Below, one piece after another: positions 1-8,143 of a DNA stretch of 38,646 nt (position 1 is the first letter of the stretch; each line of letters starts with the position of its first letter). The stretch comes from Saprospiraceae bacterium (GTDB lineage Bacteria > Bacteroidota > Bacteroidia > Chitinophagales > Saprospiraceae), in NCBI GenBank assembly GCA_015490175.1, contig WFYJ01000047.1, positions 1-38,646 of the forward strand, read 5' to 3'. The position numbers and the translations under genes are program-made. Below the pieces are notes generated by a model. That model was not told the DNA's origin and did not search any database. It was given only the letters and a program-made list of their open reading frames with translations.

Positions 1-1
1 C

Positions 2-1033
2 TTTGCCGACCGCAACGGCAACGGCCGCATCGAGCTGCCGGGCGAGCTGCCCGCACAGCCGGACTATACCGAGATCATCCAGGAAAACCACTACTATCCA
101 TTCGGTCTGGAAATGTCCGGCCCGTGGGCACCCCCACAGACCCAGCCCGACAATCCCTGACGCTACGACGGCAAAGAGCACAACCCCGACCTCGGCCTCG
201 ACTGGTACGACTATGGGGCAAGGTGGTATGATGCTGCGGTGGGGAGGTTTACGGGAGTGGATCCTATTGCAGGCCAATAGAATATCGCAGATTGGTCAAC
301 TTATAATTATACATATAATAGCCCGATAGTAAATACTGATCCCGACGGACGTCTGCCAATACCAATAATAACAGGACTGGTCGGAGCTGCGGGAGGTTTG
401 ATATACGGATTGGCTTCTGGAAAAGGCTGGAAGCAAACACTTGCATTAACTGCGGGGGGATTTGTTTCAGGTGCTACATTGGGGATTGGAGTAGCAGGTG
501 TTGCAGCGCTTGGCGGGGTGGAGGCTCTCGGCGGGGCAGGATCAAGTTACATTATTTTAGGCTCAGGTGTTGCTGGAGGTCTGGCAGGAAATGCCATTGA
601 ACAGGGCGTAAGAATTGCACTTGGAGAAAGTCAGTCTTTTAATGGTGAAGAGCTTGCCATTAGTGGGGCTTTTGGGATACCGGAAGTGGTTTTAGGTCCC
701 TTTGAAAGTATAGCAGGAGGTGCGGCAAAAAACTTCATTAAGGGAAGGCTGAAAGAAATTTTCAAAAAATCAAACAGAGCTGCAATTCGACGAGCTCAAA
801 AAGAAATTGTTCGTCAATTGAGGCAGCAGGTTATAGCAGGTGGCGGTATTTCGAAAAGGCAGTCAATACGGGCTGCCAAGAAATTAATTCAAGTTGCGCA
901 GGAACAAAATTCGACTACATTAGAAGGTATAATTCGTTTTACTGAAGCTGGTGTTGATGTCTCTGTTAGTGCTTTGCGAACTACGGGGACAGATGAAATC
1001 AAAGCAAAAGTTTTGGAAGATGAGAGCAAATAA
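2..1033 (+). pseudogene. RHS-repeat protein, C-terminal end, interrupted by two in-frame stops
   Basis: One reading frame (codons starting at 2, 5, 8...) encodes the end of an RHS/YD-repeat polymorphic toxin, open at the left edge of the window. It reads HYYPFGLEMSG, then RYDGKEHNPDLGLDWYDYGA, RWYDAAVGRFTGVDP, and then a YNYTYNSPIVNTDPDGR segment, which is the usual RHS core and the junction to the variable tip. The frame is broken by TGA at 158-160, just before RYDGKE, and by TAG at 278-280, just after DPIAGQ, but the protein continues correctly in the same frame after each stop. RHS proteins export a toxic tip for contact-dependent competition. I infer a decayed or displaced 3' cassette. 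Sequencing errors at two separate sites, or stop readthrough, are less likely alternatives. GC content drops sharply near 255-280, where the conserved core meets the tip, as is normal for swapped RHS tips. Confidence 0.8.
281..1033 (+). other. Variable C-terminal tip of the RHS protein (putative toxin domain, unrecognised)
   Basis: This is the part of the RHS frame after the second stop. It begins with the DPDGR junction (about 344-358), then a glycine/alanine-rich hydrophobic stretch (about 370-610) of the pre-toxin type, which is thought to help membrane passage. The last hundred or so residues are soluble and basic, with the segments KRQSIRAAKKLIQVAQEQ and EIFKKSNRAAIRRAQKEIVR. I recognise no nuclease, deaminase or ADP-ribosyltransferase motif, so the activity is unknown. 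It is AT-rich compared with the genome around it, which fits horizontal tip exchange. If translated alone it has only a TTG start (398) and no good ATG, so it is probably not expressed as a free protein. The next gene starts inside its last 14 bases, a typical toxin-immunity arrangement. Confidence 0.55.
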
Positions 1034-1580
1034 AAATACAAAATCATTCGCAATTATCATTTCGCTAATATTTTTTATTTCGTTTTATACTCAAAGAGCT
1101 ATTATAGGAAATATTGGTTGGAACTATGGGCAATACTGGGTGGTACTGTCAGCAATAGTTAGTGGATTGGTAGCCGTTTATATTGGCCCTTTGTTGATTG
1201 ATACCAGTACTCGTAAGCGAGGGATATTATTCTTGGGGGTATATGTGATATCCTTGGTGATTATGTTGTTGTTTTTAAAATACAAGGAATTTGCTGCAAC
1301 GGATTTGATGGTTAGAGGTGTTTGGGAAACAAAGGAGCGTGATGGTGAAAACTTTATGTTGGATTTTTTTAAGGAAGATAGTTTGCGCTTGATTTTCATA
1401 TTCGATCAAGGTGAGATTGTCCAAGAACAAGAGAGGGTGATGGGTTATAAGTGGAAGGGAAGGAAGTTGCAAATATATGACAAGGAAGGAAGATTACTTT
1501 TTGATTGGACAGTCAAGTTAGATCAGGATAGAATAATAATTTCGGAAGGAGAAGATGAACTGACCTTTTACAAGAAATAA
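1020..1580 (+). CDS. Membrane protein, candidate immunity protein for the RHS tip
   Basis: This is a 186-residue protein starting at ATG 1020, inside the last codons of the RHS tip (14-base overlap in another frame), which suggests translational coupling. It has three hydrophobic segments at about residues 9-23, 38-60 and 67-86. A soluble domain of about 90 residues follows, with alternating beta-type segments such as GVWETKERDGENFMLDFF and LLFDWTVKLDQDRIIIS, perhaps a small beta-barrel. I recognise no named family. The position straight after an RHS tip, small size and AT-rich composition are what one expects of an immunity protein. The membrane anchor suggests the toxin acts at, or is met at, the inner membrane. 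The function is inferred from context only. A longer start at 951 would add a non-hydrophobic leader and is less likely. Confidence 0.6.
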   Translation: MRANKNTKSFAIIISLIFFISFYTQRAIIGNIGWNYGQYWVVLSAIVSGLVAVYIGPLLIDTSTRKRGILFLGVYVISLVIMLLFLKYKEFAATDLMVRGVWETKERDGENFMLDFFKEDSLRLIFIFDQGEIVQEQERVMGYKWKGRKLQIYDKEGRLLFDWTVKLDQDRIIISEGEDELTFYKK

Positions 1581-1724
1581 TTAAGCAATTGCAAGTTTTT
1601 TCAAGAGTGCGGAGTTTATGTGCTTAAAGACGAGAACGGAACAGTTGTAAGAACCGGGCACCTGGAAAGGAGAAAAAACGAGCATGAAAGGGGAGAGGAA
1701 ACGGGCGGTTTGATATTTGGGTAG
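1581..1724 (+). pseudogene. Remnant of a second RHS toxin tip (GIY-YIG/URI-like nuclease fragment)
   Basis: Directly after the stop of the candidate immunity gene, and in the same frame, there is an open stretch of 47 codons ending at TAG 1722-1724. It contains CGVYVLKDENGTVVRTGHLE followed by RRKNEHERGEETGGLIFG. The run VYVLKDENGTVVRTG, an ERR-type basic motif, then EHER looks like the start of URI/GIY-YIG nuclease tips found at the ends of bacterial RHS proteins, where a tyrosine-containing strand is followed by the basic motif. There is no start codon and no downstream half, so it is a fragment. Such orphan tips are left behind when a new tip and immunity gene are inserted upstream. The family assignment is from memory and could be wrong. 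Confidence 0.45.
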
Positions 1725-1744
1725 TGTCCCCGATCAACTGATTT

Positions 1745-1880
1745 CAAACTGCGTGTTCTGCGGCCGAAAGCTGCGGTTTTTGGTTGAGGAACCGAAGAAC
1801 CGAGGAATCGATGATTTGAGCAAGCACCTGATAGTCAATGCAAAAAACGCTCAACGCTACACGCTCAACCCTCAACGATT
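1745..1880 (-). repeat. Composite dispersed repeat, copy A (reverse orientation)
   Basis: Read on the minus strand, this copy has heptamer units TTGAGGG, TTGAGCG, TGTAGCG, TTGAGCG. Then come a T-tract and GCATTGACTATCAG, an 8-bp-period array (TCGATTCC, TCGGTTCT, TCGGTTCC), and a GC-rich part reading ACCGCAGCTTTCGGCCGCAG and CGCAGTTTG. The same order of modules occurs at 8144-8352 and 24502-24715. It lies between the toxin island and the convergent E1 gene. The rest of the 1725-2031 gap (1881-1980) shows nothing I recognise. Confidence 0.75.
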
Positions 1881-1980
1881 CACCTTTCTGCAGCCGGGCC
1901 ATTTTCGGGATGCGCGATCATCTATTTAAGGACACCACCCGCTCATGGTTGATATGGGCATACCATACAGTGAGTGAGGG

Positions 1981-2004
1981 CCCGTTGTCCGTGGCGACAA
2001 CGGG
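1981..2004 (-). terminator. Perfect 9-bp hairpin just downstream of the E1 gene
   Basis: CCCGTTGTC (1981-1989) pairs with GACAACGGG (1996-2004) around a 6-base loop. It starts 28 bases past the E1 stop codon on the minus strand. There is no T-tract after it, so it may be a 3'-end stabilising or Rho-assisted structure and not a classical intrinsic terminator. Confidence 0.4.
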
Positions 2005-2031
2005 GCACCTTCACTTCGGGTTGTGTGTCTC

Positions 2032-4458
2032 TCAACGCAGCGGCGGCAGCCGGTCGGGCTCGGCCTCGTAGATGAGGCGATAGACGGCCTCGAACACGTC
2101 TTCGGCATTGGGCTTGGCGAAGTAGTCGCCGTCGGTGCCGTAGGGCGTGCGGTGCTCGGCCGCCGTGACGGTGACGGGCTCGGAATCGAGGTAGCGATAG
2201 CCTCCCTGCACTTCGAGCACCTGCTGCATCATGTAGGCCGTGGCGCCGCCCGGCACGTCCTCGTCGAGGAAGACGACGCGGTTGGTTTTGGCCAGCGAGT
2301 GGACGATCACGCCTTCGAGGTCGAAGGGCAGCAGCGTCTGCACGTCGATCAGCTCGACCGAGATGCCGAACTCCTCGAGCAAGGCCATGGCTTCTTCGGC
2401 CACGGGCACGCACGAGCCATAGGTGACGATGGTGACATCGTTGCCTTCTTGCAACACTTCGGGCATGCCCATGGGCACGGTGTACTCGCCGATGTTGTCG
2501 GGCAGGCGCTCCTTGAGGCGGTAGGCATTGAGCCGCTCGATGATGATGCCGGGTTCGTCGCTCTGCAGCAGGGTGTTGTACATGCCGGCGGCCTGAACCA
2601 TGTTGCGCGGCACGCACAGGTACATGCCTCTGATGGCATTGAGCAACATGCCCATGGGCGAGCCCGTGTGCCAGATGCCTTCGAGCCGGTGGCCGCGCGT
2701 GCGCACGATGGCCGGCGCTTTCTGCTTGCCATCGGAGCGGTAGCGCAGGGTGGCCAGGTCGTCGTTGAGGGGCTCGAGGCCGTAGATCAGATAGTCGAGA
2801 TACTGGATTTCGCCGATGGGGCGCAGGCCGCGCATGGCCATGCCGATGGCCTGGCCCATGATGGTCCACTCGCGGATGCCGGTGTCGAAGATGCGGCTTT
2901 CGCCAAATTTGGCCTGCAGGCCGGCAAAGGCCTGGTTGACGCCGCCGATCTTGCCCACGTCTTCGCCGAAGGCAAACACGTGCGGGTGCTTTTCGAAAAT
3001 GCGATCGAAGAAGGTATTCAGGATCTCATATCCGTTTTTCAGCGGACTGTTTTCGGAATATTTCGGTGGAATGACGGGCACGTTGAGTGCCGAGCGCGGC
3101 ATGTCGGCAAAGAAGTTTTTGTGGTAGTAGTCCCTGGAGGCTTCCTGCTCTTTGTCGAGCCAGGCCGCGAGGCGGGCCCGTGCCGGGCTGTCGTGGCCGG
3201 CCGTGCGGAAGTACACCTGGCGTCCCAGCTTCACGATATCGGCCAGCAGCAGGGCCGGGTGTTGGGTAAGCGCCCGGATCTGGCGGCTCATGAATTCGTC
3301 GAGCTGCGGCAGCTCGCTCTTGAGCTGTTGGAAGATGTCGCGCATCTCGTCGAAAGCCTTGCGGATGGGTTCTTGGTAGCGCTTCCAGGCTTCGTCGCGG
3401 ATCTGCTTGGCCAGCTTTTTCGCCTCGTCGCGGATCTGGTTCACCTCCTCGCGTGAGGCAATGCCCACGGCCACCATCCAGTCGCCCATTTGCTTGATGC
3501 CGTCGTATTCGGCTTCCCAGCGCAGGCGTTCCTTCGACTTGTAGCGTTCGTGCGAGCCGGAAGTGGAGTGCCCTTGCGGCTGCGTGCATTCCACCACGTG
3601 GAAGACGGCCGGCTCGTGCAGCTCGCGCACGCGGGCCAGCCCTTCGCTGAAGGTGCGGCGCAGCCCCTCGTAGTCCCATGCCTTGACGCGATGGATGCGC
3701 ACGCCCTTTTCCGTCGGGCCGGGCTGGAAGCCGGAAAGCACTTCCGAGATGCTGCGCTTCGTAGTCTGGTATTCCTTGGGCACCGAGATGCCATAGCCGT
3801 CGTCCCAGACGAACACGGCCAGCGGCACCTGCATCACGCCCGCCGCATTGATCGTTTCCCAGAAGACGCCTTCGGAGGTGCTGGCATCGCCGATGGTACA
3901 GATGACCACCTCGTTGCCATTGCGCGAGAACGGGCCGATCTTTTCCAGCTCGGGTAGCTCGCGGAACTTCTTGGATGCCAGTGCCAGTCCGAGCGCGCGG
4001 GCCATCTGGTTGGCCGTGGAGCTGACGTCGGCCGAGCTGTTGACGCGCGCGCGCAGGTCCAGCCAGTTGCCCTGCTCGTCAATGGTGGGCGTCATAAAGT
4101 GGGCATTCATCTGGCGGCCGCCAGAGAAGGGGTCGTGCAGGGCGTCGGCATACAATTGAGCGAAAAAGTCGTGGGGCGTACCCACATCCAGTGCAAAGAT
4201 GAGCGTCTGATCGCGGTAGTAGCCCGCCCGCCAGTCGCCTTTGCGCACGTAATGGGCCAGGGCCACCTGTGGCACTTCCTTGCCGTCGCCGAAAATGCCG
4301 AATTTGGCTTTGCCGGTAAGTACCTCACGGCGGCCAAGGATGCTCACTTCGCGACTGAGGCAGGCCAGGCGATAATCGCGCAACACCTCCTCGCGATCGA
4401 ACGAAGCTTCGAGATCGGAGAAGGCGGATGATTGGGTATCCAACGTGTCTTTCCACAT
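2032..4458 (-). CDS. 2-oxo acid dehydrogenase E1, fused alpha and beta subunits (TPP-dependent)
   Basis: This 808-residue protein joins both E1 subunits of a branched-chain or related 2-oxo acid dehydrogenase complex. It would decarboxylate the 2-oxo acid with thiamine diphosphate and pass the acyl group to the lipoyl E2. The alpha half (about 1-330) holds the TPP/Mg motif GDASTSEGVFWETINAAG at 190-207, ending in WDDGYGIS. Its third and late positions differ from the textbook GDG...NN but, as I recall, match fused Bacteroidota homologues. A charged, probably helical linker (about 330-460, QIRDEAKKLAKQIRDEAW) leads to the beta half, with FAFGEDVGKIGGVNQAF, EIQYLDYLIYG and FLDEDVPGG. The fusion length is usual for Bacteroidota. 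No E2 or E3 gene is adjacent. The substrate (2-oxoisovalerate rather than pyruvate) is inferred. Confidence 0.9.
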   Translation of the reverse strand: MWKDTLDTQSSAFSDLEASFDREEVLRDYRLACLSREVSILGRREVLTGKAKFGIFGDGKEVPQVALAHYVRKGDWRAGYYRDQTLIFALDVGTPHDFFAQLYADALHDPFSGGRQMNAHFMTPTIDEQGNWLDLRARVNSSADVSSTANQMARALGLALASKKFRELPELEKIGPFSRNGNEVVICTIGDASTSEGVFWETINAAGVMQVPLAVFVWDDGYGISVPKEYQTTKRSISEVLSGFQPGPTEKGVRIHRVKAWDYEGLRRTFSEGLARVRELHEPAVFHVVECTQPQGHSTSGSHERYKSKERLRWEAEYDGIKQMGDWMVAVGIASREEVNQIRDEAKKLAKQIRDEAWKRYQEPIRKAFDEMRDIFQQLKSELPQLDEFMSRQIRALTQHPALLLADIVKLGRQVYFRTAGHDSPARARLAAWLDKEQEASRDYYHKNFFADMPRSALNVPVIPPKYSENSPLKNGYEILNTFFDRIFEKHPHVFAFGEDVGKIGGVNQAFAGLQAKFGESRIFDTGIREWTIMGQAIGMAMRGLRPIGEIQYLDYLIYGLEPLNDDLATLRYRSDGKQKAPAIVRTRGHRLEGIWHTGSPMGMLLNAIRGMYLCVPRNMVQAAGMYNTLLQSDEPGIIIERLNAYRLKERLPDNIGEYTVPMGMPEVLQEGNDVTIVTYGSCVPVAEEAMALLEEFGISVELIDVQTLLPFDLEGVIVHSLAKTNRVVFLDEDVPGGATAYMMQQVLEVQGGYRYLDSEPVTVTAAEHRTPYGTDGDYFAKPNAEDVFEAVYRLIYEAEPDRLPPLR

Positions 4459-4814
4459 GGCTTGAAGGTTAATTTGGCTCGAAAATGGCTTTGGGTCAGG
4501 GCTATGCAGGGCCTCGGCATCTTCGGGGAAGGCTCGAAAAAAATTTCGTCACCCACCTTCCACCGATATGGAATCCCCGACGTGAAAAATGGTTGCCTGA
4601 AATTTTTATCGGAAAACCCGTGTATTTCAAAACAAACTTCCGCAACGTGCGCTTTCGCACTGTGGCCAATTTACAAAATTTTGGTCTTGTACCTCGCTGA
4701 TGGAAGTCACCCTCATGGTCGAGAAAGCAAGCGGAGGGCGCCCGGTTTTTTCGATTAACAACTCATTAACTCTGGTTTGAACCATGACACCCTTTCTGGT
4801 GTGATGCAAAAGGG
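4459..4814. other. Divergent intergenic region, no gene seen
   Basis: This region separates the leftward E1 gene from the rightward DUF1573 gene and presumably holds both promoters. Short open frames here lack conserved-looking sequence. A weak stem ACACC/GGTGT (about 4788-4803) lies just before the DUF1573 -7 element. I see no repeat, RNA gene or clear E1 promoter. Confidence 0.5.
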
Positions 4815-4822
4815 TAAATTTG
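4815..4822 (+). promoter_or_regulatory. Bacteroidota -7 element TAAATTTG for the DUF1573 gene
   Basis: TAAATTTG matches the Bacteroidota consensus TAnnTTTG. It would give a transcript start near 4829 and a leader of about 33 bases before ATG 4862. No TTG sits at the expected -33 distance, so support is partial. Confidence 0.4.
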
Positions 4823-4861
4823 TTGCCGAACATTTTCAAAAAATCAAAAACTGAGCTGACG

Positions 4862-5317
4862 ATGAAAAAACTGAGCGCACTGTTTGCCGCCATGGCCCTG
4901 TTCGCTACGGTGACCCTGGCCCAGCAGGAGGCACAACCCGCACAACAGCAGCAGCCGGCTGAGGGCCCGGTGATGACGTTCGAAACGACGGAAATCGACT
5001 ACGGTACCATTGAAAAGGGCAGTGATCCCTTGCGCGTGTTCAAGTTCAAGAACACGGGTACCGAGCCGCTGGTGATCAAGAATGCGCGTGGCAGCTGTGG
5101 CTGCACCGTGCCCAAGTGGCCCAAGGAGCCCATCATGCCGGGCGAAGAAGGCGTGATCGAGGTGCGCTACGACACCAACCGCATCGGCCCCTTCACCAAG
5201 ACGGTGACCATCACCACCAACGAAGCCGTAGAGCGCCACATCCTGCGCATCAAGGGCAAGGTGGTATCGCCCGCACCCAAGGATGAGGGCGTGCCCGCCA
5301 GCAAGAGCGGTTTCTGA
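4862..5317 (+). CDS. DUF1573 domain-containing exported protein
   Basis: This is a 151-residue protein starting at ATG 4862. An upstream TTG (4820) lies within the -7 element and is rejected. Residues 1-20 are a signal peptide (MKKLSALFAAMALFATVTLA), followed by a Gln/Ala-rich linker. Residues about 35-140 form a DUF1573 (ASPM/SPD-2/Hydin-like) Ig-type beta-sandwich: FDYGTI-type start (here IDYGTIEKG), FKFKNTGTEPLVI, then the family hallmark ARGSCGCTVPKWP and PGEEGVIEVRYDT. Such proteins are common, often repeated in Bacteroidota, and are exported. Their function is not established. It appears monocistronic, with its own -7 element and a strong terminator 23 bases past the stop. Confidence 0.85.
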   Translation: MKKLSALFAAMALFATVTLAQQEAQPAQQQQPAEGPVMTFETTEIDYGTIEKGSDPLRVFKFKNTGTEPLVIKNARGSCGCTVPKWPKEPIMPGEEGVIEVRYDTNRIGPFTKTVTITTNEAVERHILRIKGKVVSPAPKDEGVPASKSGF

Positions 5318-5339
5318 GCGTGTTGGCCTTCAAAACTCG

Positions 5340-5372
5340 AAAAGCTCTGGAGGACTTCCTTCAGGGCTTTTT
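5340..5372 (+). terminator. Strong intrinsic terminator after the DUF1573 gene
   Basis: AAAAGCTCTGGAGG pairs with CCTTCAGGGCTTTT in a stem of about 14 bp with G-U wobbles and a very small loop. It ends in TTTTT (5368-5372). It lies 23 bases after the stop. Confidence 0.8.
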
Positions 5373-5395
5373 GTTTGCCGCAGGGCACAAAAAAA

Positions 5396-5417
5396 CCCTT
5401 GGTCGTACAACCAAGGG
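5396..5417 (-). terminator. Intrinsic terminator pointing left, with no gene to serve
   Basis: CCCTTGGT (5396-5403) pairs with ACCAAGGG (5410-5417). On the minus strand the stem is followed by seven T residues, so it should stop leftward transcription. No minus-strand gene lies to its right before 8071. Confidence 0.6.
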
Positions 5418-5635
5418 CCTCTAACCCAAACAAATAAACACAAAAACTACTTTTCACCGGCAATGATAAAGCTTTTCGTTGAATTGCGGAAAAATGCGTC
5501 GAATTTTTCGAGAAAAATTTTTCACCCTTTGGGACAAAGTGAAAGAGCGGGTGCGTCCTGCGGTGCCGAATGTCGCGCTCGGGTCGGGAAGGAGTGGGCG
5601 GGCCTTGCTATTTTGTCCGCCAAATTCATGAGCAC

Positions 5636-8071
5636 ATGCAACTATTGCGACTGGTGATGGCAGTGGCCCTTTCAGGCCTTTTCGTCTGGGCGGGCAACCA
5701 TTCGTGGAGTGCCGGTCCGCGCACCCTGCCGCCCCTGGGGGCTTTCTTTTCGCCCTTCACGGGATTCTGGCAAAATGCCGAGCCGGTGGTCGAGCCGCCC
5801 TTGCTGGTCATCCCGTCCGGGCATTTGCGCGACAGCGCACAGGTGGTCTTCGACGATCGGCGGGTACCACACATCTTCGCCCGCAACCTCGAGGATGCGG
5901 TCTTCCTGCAGGGTTACGTCACGGCGCGCGACAGGCTGTGGCAGATGGACATCAGCGTGCGCGATGCGGCAGGGCGCCTCTCCGAGGTGTTGGGGGAAGG
6001 CGTGCTCGAACGCGACAAGCTGCAGCGTCGGCGCGGGCTGTTGCTCGCGGCAGAGCGGGCCGTAGCCGAATGGAAAAAGGCCCCCGAGCTGTACCGCCTC
6101 ATCGAAGCCTATGCGCAGGGCGTGAATGCCTGGATCGACCAGCTCGAGCCGCGCCGTTGGCCGCTCGAGTTCAAGCTGCTGGACTATGCTCCCGAAAAGT
6201 GGTCGCCGCTCAAGTCGGCCCTCTTCGTGCAGTCCATGGCCCTCACGCTCAACTTCGGCGCCGACGATGTGCGTGCGGCCAACATGCGGGCCGTGTTTGG
6301 CGACAGCCTCTTCTACTGGCTCTACCCGGAATGGAACCCCGAGCAGGAACCCGTCATTCCGAAAGGCACGCCCTGGCCCTTCGAGCCCGCCGATACGGCC
6401 TGGCAGGCAAACGAGGCAATCGGTCAGGTGATGCCGTGGCGCGAACCCATCGAGTCGGTGCCCGGTATCGGATCGAACAACTGGGCCGTGGCACCCGAAA
6501 AGACGGCCAACGGCCATGCCATCCTGTGCAACGATCCGCATTTGCGACTCACTTTGCCACCGATCTGGTACGAGATCCAGTTGCATGCACCCGAGATGAA
6601 CGTCTATGGCGCCTCGCTGCCCGGCCTGCCCGGCGTCATTTCGGGCTTCAACGAGCACATCGCCTGGGGCATCACCAACGTCGGCCAGGACGTGCGCGAC
6701 TGGTACCGCATCCACTGGACCGACAGCACGCGTACGGCCTACTGGCTCGACGGGCAGGCCGTGCCCGTAGAGCTGGTGGTGGAGACCTTCCGGGTGAAAG
6801 GCCGCGACGAGGTGGTGACCGACACGGTGCGCCATACGCGCTGGGGGCCGGTGGTATATGAAGACCCCGACGACGAGTATGCCGATCTGGCGATGTATTG
6901 GTTGAGCAACCTGCCTCCGCAGCCCACCCAGGTGCTGAGCTTCCTCGGGCTCAACCGGGGACGTTCGCTCGACGATTACCACGAGGCCCTGCGCCACTAC
7001 GACTATCCGGCACAGAACTTTGCCTTTGCGGCAAAATCGGGCGATATCGCCATCACCGTCAACGGCAAGTTCCCGCTACGGGCCCCGCAGCAGGGCCGCT
7101 TCGTGCAGGAAGGCGATCGCAGCAGCAACGGCTGGCGCGGCTTCATCCCGCGCGACCACCTGCCGCGCATCGTCAATCCCGAGCGCGGCTTCGTCGCTTC
7201 GGCCAACCAGCACTCGACCGATCCGACCTATCCGTACTACTACCACGGCAACTTCGACGACTACCGCGGGCGCTACGTCGTACGTCGCCTCAGTGAGATG
7301 GATTCCATCACGGTGGAAGACATGATGGCCTTGCAGACAGACAATTACTCTATTTTCGGCAAAGAAGTGGCCGCCCTCATGCTCCGCCTTTTGCCGGAAG
7401 GCAAACTTGAGGAGTCCGAAAAGGCCTGGCGCGATACGGTGGCTGCCTGGAATCACCGCTTCGAGCCCTGGCTGCGGGCGCCGGTGCTCGTGACCGAGTG
7501 GTGGGATCGCTTCTACAGGCTGACGTGGGACGAGGTGGCGCAGTACGACGACCGCATGGATGTCCTCTGGCCCGAAACGTGGCGCACGCTGGCGCTGGCT
7601 GAGGAAGCACCCGGGCATCCCTTTTTCGATCGGCCGGCCACCACCGATGTCGTCGAGACGGCAGGCGATCTGGCATTGCTTGCCTTTCGGCAAATGCTCG
7701 AAGAGATCGGCGACCGACTGAAGGACCCAAATACCGACTGGGCAGCATGGAAAGACACCGAAATCAACCATCTGGGCAACATTCCGGCTTTTGGCCGCCA
7801 TCACCTGCGGGTGGGAGGATTCCGACATGCGCTCAATGCCATCCAGAAGCATCACGGCCCTTCGTGGCGCATGGTTGTCGAGTTGGCCGATACGGTCCGT
7901 GCCTGGGGCATTTATCCGGGCGGCGCTTCGGGCAATCCGGGCAGCCGCTGGTACGACCACATGGTCGATGACTGGCTGGCAGGCAAGTACTACCGGCTCT
8001 GGTTCATGCACGGGCCCGAGGAAAAAGGCTCGGTGCTGGCTCGCTGGTACTTTTTGCCGAAAGGCAAATGA
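5636..8071 (+). CDS. Penicillin acylase family protein (N-terminal nucleophile amidohydrolase)
   Basis: This is an 811-residue secreted amide hydrolase of the penicillin G acylase/AHL acylase family. I chose ATG 5636, which gives a hydrophobic N-terminus (LVMAVALSGLFVWAG); the frame is open upstream but has no ATG. The alpha part carries RVPHIFARNLEDAVFLQGYV and ARDRLWQMD, both family hallmarks. PGIG-SNNWAV places the catalytic N-terminal Ser at residue 280, released by autocleavage after Gly279. It is followed by HAILCNDPHL and GLPGVISGFNEHIAWG. The C-terminal part contains YPGGASGNPGSRWYDHM. The enzyme acts in the periplasm or outside. The substrate (antibiotic, acyl-homoserine lactone or other N-acyl amide) cannot be read from sequence. 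The gene contains three copies or near-copies of the short palindrome discussed below, one at its very 3' end. Confidence 0.9.
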   Translation: MQLLRLVMAVALSGLFVWAGNHSWSAGPRTLPPLGAFFSPFTGFWQNAEPVVEPPLLVIPSGHLRDSAQVVFDDRRVPHIFARNLEDAVFLQGYVTARDRLWQMDISVRDAAGRLSEVLGEGVLERDKLQRRRGLLLAAERAVAEWKKAPELYRLIEAYAQGVNAWIDQLEPRRWPLEFKLLDYAPEKWSPLKSALFVQSMALTLNFGADDVRAANMRAVFGDSLFYWLYPEWNPEQEPVIPKGTPWPFEPADTAWQANEAIGQVMPWREPIESVPGIGSNNWAVAPEKTANGHAILCNDPHLRLTLPPIWYEIQLHAPEMNVYGASLPGLPGVISGFNEHIAWGITNVGQDVRDWYRIHWTDSTRTAYWLDGQAVPVELVVETFRVKGRDEVVTDTVRHTRWGPVVYEDPDDEYADLAMYWLSNLPPQPTQVLSFLGLNRGRSLDDYHEALRHYDYPAQNFAFAAKSGDIAITVNGKFPLRAPQQGRFVQEGDRSSNGWRGFIPRDHLPRIVNPERGFVASANQHSTDPTYPYYYHGNFDDYRGRYVVRRLSEMDSITVEDMMALQTDNYSIFGKEVAALMLRLLPEGKLEESEKAWRDTVAAWNHRFEPWLRAPVLVTEWWDRFYRLTWDEVAQYDDRMDVLWPETWRTLALAEEAPGHPFFDRPATTDVVETAGDLALLAFRQMLEEIGDRLKDPNTDWAAWKDTEINHLGNIPAFGRHHLRVGGFRHALNAIQKHHGPSWRMVVELADTVRAWGIYPGGASGNPGSRWYDHMVDDWLAGKYYRLWFMHGPEEKGSVLARWYFLPKGK
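8053..8068 (+). repeat. Short palindrome TTTGCCGAAAGGCAAA, complete copy
   Basis: This is a 6-bp stem with a GAAA loop and forms the last codons (LPKGK) and stop region of the acylase gene. The 13-mer TTTGCCGAAAGGC occurs exactly eight times in the window: 7682-7694(-), 8053-8065(+), 13912-13924(+), 19867-19879(+), 25329-25341(-), 30812-30824(-), 34961-34973(+) and 36486-36498(-). Confidence 0.75.
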
Positions 8072-8143
8072 GGCTGCGGCAAGAAGCCGGAAAATTGTTC
8101 AGTTACACGCAAATCAAAGTGGTTCGGAAAATCCTGTTGCAAT

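Noticed and set aside
158-160. TGA as selenocysteine or reassigned codon
   Set aside because: Normal genes here end in TGA, and nothing resembling a selenocysteine insertion element was noticed; a second stop of another type occurs in the same gene.
2023-3456. Long plus-strand frame opposite the E1 gene
   Set aside because: It mirrors codon bias of the E1 gene on the other strand, and its translation has no recognisable protein features.
5502-5525. AATTTTT-CGAG-AAAAATT hairpin with T-tail as a terminator
   Set aside because: The stem has no GC pairs and there is no gene directly upstream to terminate; the DUF1573 terminator lies 130 bases earlier.
5672-6997. Long minus-strand frame inside the acylase gene
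   Set aside because: It is an antisense shadow; the acylase frame has all family motifs in order.
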